A DNA stretch of 10,269 nucleotides from Gelria sp. (lineage in GTDB: Bacteria > Bacillota > Syntrophomonadia > Syntrophomonadales > Syntrophomonadaceae). The position numbers and the translations under genes were made by a program. The number at the start of each line of letters is the position of its first letter. Within the stretch, counting starts at the first letter, position 1. The stretch covers positions 1 through 10,269 of the forward strand of contig DUMX01000127.1 in the NCBI GenBank assembly GCA_012839665.1, given 5' to 3'. The notes beneath the pieces were generated by a model. It did not search any database. It saw only the letters and a program-made list of their open reading frames with translations, and was not told the DNA's origin. This document shows, piece after piece, positions 5,401 through 10,269 of the stretch.

Positions 5401-5436
5401 GAATTGCTTTAGTAAGGATAAATGGGGGGCAATAAA

Positions 5437-6837
5437 TTGTTATACGAAATAGAGGATAAATTTAAAGATGAATGTGGAGTTTTTGGAATTTACCTGAATA
5501 ATTTGGGTAGTGCTATAGATGCCTCCCGTACGACTTTTTACGGTCTCTATGCTCTCCAGCATCGGGGACAGGAAAGTACCGGAATTGCGGTCTCTGATGG
5601 CCATTGCATAAACCTGCACAAAGGCATGGGACTAGTTTCAGAGGTTATAAAAGAACAACATCTGGAAGGACTAAAAGGGCATATAGCTATAGGTCATGTA
5701 CGTTATTCCACTACCGGGGAAAGTGCACTGGTAAACTCGCAACCTTTAGTTTTTCACTACCTTAATGGTATGGTAGCCCTGGCCCATAATGGCAATCTGG
5801 TAAATACGGTGGAATTAAGAAAGCGCCTGGCTACTTATGGTTCAGTCTTCCAGACTACTACTGATACTGAGATAGTTGCTAATCTATTGGCACGATATTC
5901 TCAAGATAAAATAGAAGATGCCCTGGCCAAGTGCATGACGGATATGAAAGGGGCCTATGCCCTGATAATAATGGGTGAGGATAGATTGGTTGGGGTTCGT
6001 GACCCTATGGGAATAAGGCCTTTGTGTATTGGTAATTTAAATGGTAATTACGTGCTAACGTCAGAATCTGCTGCCCTGGATACTATAGGAGCGGAGCTTG
6101 TCCGGGATGTAAATCCGGGTGAAATAGTAGTTATTGACCAGGAGGGGATGCGCTCCCAACAGGTGATTAACTCCCCCCGCCAGGCCCATTGTATTTTTGA
6201 GTATATTTATTTTGCCCGTCCAGATAGTACCATTGATAGCATAAATGTTTACCAGGCCCGGCGCAGCATGGGTCGGCAACTGGCCCGGGAATGTAATATT
6301 GAAGCCGACCTGGTTATTTCGGTACCTGATTCCGGGACTTCTGCTGCCCTGGGATATGCGGAAGAGTCAGGGTTACCTTTTGAAGAAGGCTTAATGAAAA
6401 ACCGCTATATTGGACGTACATTTATTCAGCCTACCCAGCAGATGCGGGAACTGGGAGTACAGCTTAAACTAAATGCTATCGAAGAGGTAGTAAAGGGTAA
6501 GCGTGTAATTATGGTTGATGATTCTATTGTAAGAGGCACTACTAGTAAGAAAATTGTGCAGATGCTAAGACGAGTTGGTGCCATTGCGGTGCATATGGCG
6601 GTAGCTTCACCTCCTACAAAATTCCCTTGTTATTATGGAATAGACACTTCGCGCCGGGAGGAGTTGATTGCCAATAACATGGAGACTGATGAGATACGTG
6701 AATTTATCGGTGCCGACAGCCTGATTTACATTAGTCGGGAAGGGATGCGTGATGCCCTGCAAAAAAACCCGCCATGTTTTTGTGACGCTTGTTTTAGTGG
6801 TATTTACCCGCTGCCAGTGGAATCGATTGAGGAATAG
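5437..6837 (+). CDS. purF: Amidophosphoribosyltransferase (PurF), [4Fe-4S] type
   Basis: First committed step of purine synthesis: PRPP plus glutamine to phosphoribosylamine. It is 466 aa from a TTG start. The N-terminal Ntn-glutaminase follows a 12-residue propeptide and begins at Cys13 (CGVFG), with GHVRYSTTG, AHNGNL and TTDTE. The phosphoribosyltransferase half has the PRPP signature VIMVDDSIVRGTT (357-369). Cys252 (CIFEYIYFARPDS), Cys398 (FPCYYGID) and Cys449/Cys452 (CDAC) match the four iron-sulfur ligands of the Bacillus enzyme, implying a processed, oxygen-sensitive protein. TTG 5437 is preferred over ATG 5422: it has GGGGGG at 5424-5429 seven bases upstream and yields a Bacillus-like propeptide (ML-EI...), while the ATG has AAGGA only three bases away. 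Unlike GuaA here, its glutaminase nucleophile is intact. It uses the ligand sensed by the upstream riboswitch. Confidence 0.96.
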   Translation: MLYEIEDKFKDECGVFGIYLNNLGSAIDASRTTFYGLYALQHRGQESTGIAVSDGHCINLHKGMGLVSEVIKEQHLEGLKGHIAIGHVRYSTTGESALVNSQPLVFHYLNGMVALAHNGNLVNTVELRKRLATYGSVFQTTTDTEIVANLLARYSQDKIEDALAKCMTDMKGAYALIIMGEDRLVGVRDPMGIRPLCIGNLNGNYVLTSESAALDTIGAELVRDVNPGEIVVIDQEGMRSQQVINSPRQAHCIFEYIYFARPDSTIDSINVYQARRSMGRQLARECNIEADLVISVPDSGTSAALGYAEESGLPFEEGLMKNRYIGRTFIQPTQQMRELGVQLKLNAIEEVVKGKRVIMVDDSIVRGTTSKKIVQMLRRVGAIAVHMAVASPPTKFPCYYGIDTSRREELIANNMETDEIREFIGADSLIYISREGMRDALQKNPPCFCDACFSGIYPLPVESIEE

Positions 6838-6852
6838 GATGGGGGGCTTATT

Positions 6853-7890
6853 ATGAGCGATAAAGGATTAAGTTATAAAGATGCCGGGGTTGACATTGAT
6901 GCTGCCAATCAGTCCGTAGAAATGATTAAAAAGTGGGTAGGAAGAACCAAAAGGCCGGAAGTACTGACGGATATTGGCTCTTTTGGTGGTTTTTTTGCTC
7001 TGGATAACAACAAATATCGGGAACCGGTACTAGTTTCAGGGACTGATGGGGTTGGCACCAAACTTAAAATCGCCCAGCTAATGGGAGTTCATGACAGCGT
7101 AGGTATCGACCTGGTAGCTATGTGCGTAAATGATATTCTGGTACACGGAGCTGAGCCCCTATTTTTCCTGGATTATATTGCCCTGGGGAAGTTGGAACCA
7201 GTTCTGGTAGAAGCCCTGGTTAAAGGGGTTAGCCAGGGTTGCCTCTTAGCTGGCTGTGCCTTAATTGGTGGGGAAACAGCAGAAATGCCGGGATTTTACC
7301 AGGAGGACGAGTATGACCTGGTCGGTTTTGCAGTTGGGGTAGTGGAACGCCCGAACCTCATTAACGGCAGTGCAATTAAAGAAGGTGACTTGTTAATAGG
7401 GTTACCCTCTTCCGGTTTACATTCTAATGGCTATTCCCTGGTACGTAAGGTGCTGCTGGAAAAGGCCGGATTAGAACTGGATAAATATGTGGAAACATTG
7501 GGAAAGACTTTGGGAGAGGTATTGCTTACTCCTACTCGTATTTATGTAAAGACTATTCTGGCTCTGCTGGAAGAAGTAGAAGTTAATGGTATGGCTCATA
7601 TTACTGGTGGGGGCATAAGGGAGAACTTGCAGAGGGTTCTTCCGGTTGGAATGGGTGCAATAATTGATGCTGCTGCTATTAATACCCCTCCAATATTTAA
7701 ATTGATTGAAGAATTAGGCCAGGTACCTCAGGAGGAGATGTTCCGTACTTTCAATATGGGTATAGGCTTTATTCTGATCGTTTCACCACATCATCACGAT
7801 AAAACTTTAAAGTGCTTGCATGTTAAAGGAGAAAATCCTATAGTTATAGGAAGGGTAAGTAAAAGTGCCGAAGGGGTAATAATAAAATGA
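6853..7890 (+). CDS. purM: Phosphoribosylformylglycinamidine cyclo-ligase (AIR synthetase)
   Basis: ATP-dependent ring closure of FGAM to AIR, the fifth step of the pathway and the source of PurE's substrate. The 345-aa product is of normal length. Visible motifs are SFGGFF (43-48), the ATP-loop GTDGVGTK (63-70), NDILVHGAEP (93-102), GGETAEMPG (139-147), LPSSGLHSNGYSL and HITGGGIREN. It belongs to the PurM/PurL-type ATP-grasp-unrelated synthetase family. The ATG at 6853 follows GGATGGGGGGC, a purine-rich site like that of purF, 15 bases after the purF stop. Its last codons overlap purN by 4 bases (ATGA), indicating translational coupling. Confidence 0.97.
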   Translation: MSDKGLSYKDAGVDIDAANQSVEMIKKWVGRTKRPEVLTDIGSFGGFFALDNNKYREPVLVSGTDGVGTKLKIAQLMGVHDSVGIDLVAMCVNDILVHGAEPLFFLDYIALGKLEPVLVEALVKGVSQGCLLAGCALIGGETAEMPGFYQEDEYDLVGFAVGVVERPNLINGSAIKEGDLLIGLPSSGLHSNGYSLVRKVLLEKAGLELDKYVETLGKTLGEVLLTPTRIYVKTILALLEEVEVNGMAHITGGGIRENLQRVLPVGMGAIIDAAAINTPPIFKLIEELGQVPQEEMFRTFNMGIGFILIVSPHHHDKTLKCLHVKGENPIVIGRVSKSAEGVIIK

Positions 7891-8516
7891 TGCAGATAAC
7901 ACCAGCGGGGCCTTTACAACTGGCGGTATTTGCTTCTGGAAGGGGCAGTAACTTCGATGCGCTCTACCAGGCTATAGAGCGGGGAGATCTTAATGCAAAT
8001 ATTAAGGTACTGGTCAGTGATAAGGAAAATGCTCCTGCTCTGGATAAAGCCCGGAAGCGTAATATTAAGGCGATTTACCTTAATCCCCGCAGCTATATTA
8101 ATCGGGATGAGTACGAAAACGATTTACTCAAGCTGTTGAAAGAGCAGCAGGTAACGGTGGTGGTTTTAGCTGGTTATATGCGGTTGGTAGGTCCGGTGTT
8201 ATTGGAGCATTTTCGGCACCGGATAGTAAATATTCACCCTGCCTTACTACCGTCTTTTCCCGGGTTACAGGCTCAGCAACAGGCAGTAGATTATGGTGTA
8301 AAATATAGTGGCTGTACCGTACATATAGTTGATGCCGGAATGGATACGGGACCAATATTAATGCAGGCAGTAGTACCAGTTTTGCCGGACGACAGTGGTG
8401 ATACTCTGGCTCAGAGAATTTTAGTAGAAGAGCATAAGATTTATTGGCGCTCGCTGCAATTGCTGGCCGAAGGCCGGGTATACATAGATGGAAGAAAAGC
8501 AGTTATTAAGAATTAA
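7887..8516 (+). CDS. purN: Phosphoribosylglycinamide formyltransferase (PurN)
   Basis: Transfers formyl from 10-formyl-tetrahydrofolate to GAR. It is 209 aa, usual length. The phosphate loop is ASGRGSNF (16-23). The catalytic set Asn115, His117 (in NIHPALLPSFPG) and Asp153 (in DAGMDTGPI) is complete, with AGYMRLVG preceding. Two adjacent ATGs (7887 and 7890) are possible starts; the first overlaps the purM stop as ATGA, with AAGGGG upstream, and the choice changes only one residue. Dependence on formyl-folate rather than formate (PurT) ties it to one-carbon metabolism, as does PurH next to it. It is followed by a 56-base spacer before purH without an obvious terminator. Confidence 0.96.
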   Translation: MMQITPAGPLQLAVFASGRGSNFDALYQAIERGDLNANIKVLVSDKENAPALDKARKRNIKAIYLNPRSYINRDEYENDLLKLLKEQQVTVVVLAGYMRLVGPVLLEHFRHRIVNIHPALLPSFPGLQAQQQAVDYGVKYSGCTVHIVDAGMDTGPILMQAVVPVLPDDSGDTLAQRILVEEHKIYWRSLQLLAEGRVYIDGRKAVIKN

Positions 8517-8572
8517 GAATTAGGGAATTCATGATTTCCGCTCTATATTTAAACTGATTGGAGGTTGTATTA

Positions 8573-10096
8573 ATGAAGAGGGCACTTATTAGTGTAGCGA
8601 ACAAAGACGGAGTAGTAGATTTTGCCCGGGGTTTAGAAAAACTAGGTTATGAAATAATATCCACTGGTGGAACTTATCGCAGCCTGCAGGAAGCAGGAGT
8701 ATCGGTAAAACAAGTGGCTGACATTACCGGATTTCCGGAGATACTGGATGGAAGAGTTAAAACCCTGCATCCCGGGATACACGGGGGCATACTGGCAAGG
8801 CGGGAGTTACCTGAACATATGCAGCAATTAGAGGAGAATCAGATTACTCCAATAGATATTGTTGCCGTAAATTTATATCCTTTTCGGGAAACCATCAGTA
8901 AACCTGGAGTAAGCATAGAGGAAGCCATTGAAAATATAGATATCGGTGGACCCAGTATGGTGCGCTCGGCAGCCAAGAATCATCAGGATGTAGTTATTAT
9001 AGTTAAGCCCGAACATTACCGTCTGGTTTTAGATGAGTTGGAGCAAAATGGGGAGGTTAGTCCTGAGACCCGCCTTAAACTGGCCCTGGAAGCATTCAGT
9101 CATACTGCCGCTTATGATGCCATGATTGCTGGATATCTGTCCCGGCTTAACCACAGCATTTTTAATGACAACTTTATTTTGGCCGGGGAAAAGGTATATG
9201 AACTGCGTTATGGCGAAAATCCTCACCAGAAAGCATGTTTTTACCGGAATATGAATCCGGGTCAGGGTTTACCTGATGCCCAGGTATTGCATGGCAAAGA
9301 ATTATCTTATAACAACATAGTCGATACTGAGGCAGCCTGGGAATTGGTAAAAGAATTTGAAGAACCTGCCTGTGTAATAATCAAGCATACAAATCCCTGT
9401 GGAGCTGCGGTAGCAGATACCCTGGAACAAGCTTTTATGCGGGCATTTGGGGCTGACCCGGTATCAGCCTTTGGTGGAATTATTGCCTTTAATCGCACAG
9501 TGGATTTGGCTACTGCTCGTAAAGTAGTAGAGCCTTTTATGGAAGTAATTATTGCTCCTGATTATGAGGACGAGGCTCTGGAGTGTTTGCGAGCTAAGAA
9601 AAACTTGCGCTTGTTAAAGCTTCCTATCGAGGAAAATCAAGAACTGCTGTTAAAAACCGTAAGTGGCGGTTTTGTAATTCAGGAGAGAGATTTCGAAGAA
9701 CTAGACTTTGATAAACTGCAGGTAGTTACTGAAGTTAAGCCTACTCCGGAGCAGCTTAAAGAACTGGCTTTTGCCTGGAAGATAGTAAAGCACGTTAAAT
9801 CCAATGCCATAGTAGTAACTAAAAATGGCGTTAGCCTGGGGGTTGGTGCCGGACAGATGAACCGGGTGGGCTCTGCTGCTATTGCCTTGCAACATGCTGG
9901 AGATAAATGTCAGGGTGCAGTCATGGCCTCGGATGCCTTTTTCCCCTTTAAAGACACAGTAGAAATGGCAGCTCGTTACGGGATTACAGCCATAATTCAA
10001 CCTGGTGGCTCCATCCGCGATGAAGAAAGTATCGTAGAGTGTAATCAGCACGGTATTGCCATGGTCTTCACCGGAGTAAGACACTTCAGGCATTAA
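8573..10096 (+). CDS. purH: Bifunctional AICAR formyltransferase / IMP cyclohydrolase
   Basis: The last two steps to IMP. It is 507 aa, normal for the fused enzyme. The N-terminal cyclohydrolase (about 1-195) has SVANKDG, ISTGGT, ILDGRVKTLHP (57-67) and DIGGPSMVRSAAKN. The C-terminal transformylase has LRYGENPHQ (211-219), catalytic Lys271-His272 in KHTNPCG, DPVSAFGGI, GVGAGQMNRV, and ends with ASDAFFPF and TGVRHFRH. The ATG at 8573 with GGAGGT at 8560-8565 is chosen; an in-frame TTG at 8558 immediately abuts that ribosome site and would add only five non-family residues. It is in frame order with purD, 38 bases downstream, in the same operon. Confidence 0.97.
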   Translation: MKRALISVANKDGVVDFARGLEKLGYEIISTGGTYRSLQEAGVSVKQVADITGFPEILDGRVKTLHPGIHGGILARRELPEHMQQLEENQITPIDIVAVNLYPFRETISKPGVSIEEAIENIDIGGPSMVRSAAKNHQDVVIIVKPEHYRLVLDELEQNGEVSPETRLKLALEAFSHTAAYDAMIAGYLSRLNHSIFNDNFILAGEKVYELRYGENPHQKACFYRNMNPGQGLPDAQVLHGKELSYNNIVDTEAAWELVKEFEEPACVIIKHTNPCGAAVADTLEQAFMRAFGADPVSAFGGIIAFNRTVDLATARKVVEPFMEVIIAPDYEDEALECLRAKKNLRLLKLPIEENQELLLKTVSGGFVIQERDFEELDFDKLQVVTEVKPTPEQLKELAFAWKIVKHVKSNAIVVTKNGVSLGVGAGQMNRVGSAAIALQHAGDKCQGAVMASDAFFPFKDTVEMAARYGITAIIQPGGSIRDEESIVECNQHGIAMVFTGVRHFRH

Positions 10097-10134
10097 TGCA
10101 GTGGTCTATTTTCGTATGGGCGGAGGTTTTAGTA

Positions 10135-10269
10135 ATGGGAAAGAAGGTACTGGTTATTGGACAGGGGGGCAGGGAACATGCCCTGGTTTGGAAACTGGCC
10201 CAGAGTCCACAAATAGAAAAAATTTATGCGGCTCCAGGTAATCCGGGAATAGGTGAACTGGGCCAGTGC
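10135..10269 (+). CDS. purD: Phosphoribosylamine-glycine ligase, 5' part only (PurD)
   Basis: The first 45 residues are present before the window ends. The N-terminal GQGGREHAL (9-17) and YAAPGNPG (31-38) are the PurD signature of the ATP-grasp GAR synthetase, which joins glycine to phosphoribosylamine made by PurF. The start ATG has GGAGGT at 10122-10127. The first loop has Gln where Ser or Gly is more common (GQGGREHA for GSGGREHA). It is truncated by the window, not by mutation. It completes a purF-M-N-H-D order like that of the distal Bacillus operon. Confidence 0.95.
   Translation, partial: MGKKVLVIGQGGREHALVWKLAQSPQIEKIYAAPGNPGIGELGQC

Noticed and set aside
8558..8572. purH starting at TTG 8558
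   Set aside because: That codon abuts the GGAGGT ribosome site of ATG 8573, and the extra five residues are not part of the family.

Overview
The window suggests a low-to-mid GC, endospore-lineage Firmicute (Clostridia). The signs are strong AGGAGG-type ribosome binding sites, frequent TTG/ATG start choices, a GerMN-domain lipoprotein, a PurF of the Bacillus [4Fe-4S] type, and a PRPP-class ykkC riboswitch in front of purine genes. A syntrophic or anaerobic clostridial relative such as Syntrophomonadaceae would fit, but that placement is impression only.

Left part (1-2260): a promoter drives a two-gene purine salvage/GMP unit, hpt (hypoxanthine-guanine phosphoribosyltransferase) then guaA (GMP synthase), ending in a hairpin. 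GuaA is the most surprising gene. Its ATP-pyrophosphatase half looks intact, but the glutaminase half has Gly where the catalytic Cys should be, plus several other altered active-site-region residues.

Middle (2280-4630): a minus-strand GerMN lipoprotein converges on guaA. It is followed by a 228-base divergent spacer holding a potentially folded leader, a 78-aa acidic protein of unknown function, a very long bidirectional terminator hairpin, and a lipase-like alpha/beta hydrolase. Three copies of a roughly 36-base sequence (TWTAAT-NN-GAAAATAG...TTTTTTGAC.CTGAAG) lie in the spacers. Two are on the plus strand, upstream of the small gene and of the hydrolase. One is on the minus strand at the left edge, pointing out of the window.

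Right part (4630-10269): a purine biosynthesis operon, purE-purF-purM-purN-purH-purD (purD cut by the window end). It is preceded by a PRPP riboswitch whose 3' end overlaps an intrinsic terminator, the arrangement expected of an ON switch that lets transcription continue when PRPP is plentiful. PurF uses PRPP in the first committed step, PurM, PurN, PurH and PurD act along the route to IMP, and GuaA in the left unit would aminate XMP to GMP. purK, purC, purB, purQ, purL and purS are not in the window and must lie elsewhere or be replaced.

Several starts are set inward of the longest reading frame on ribosome-binding-site and family grounds: hpt, hydrolase, purE, purF and purH.
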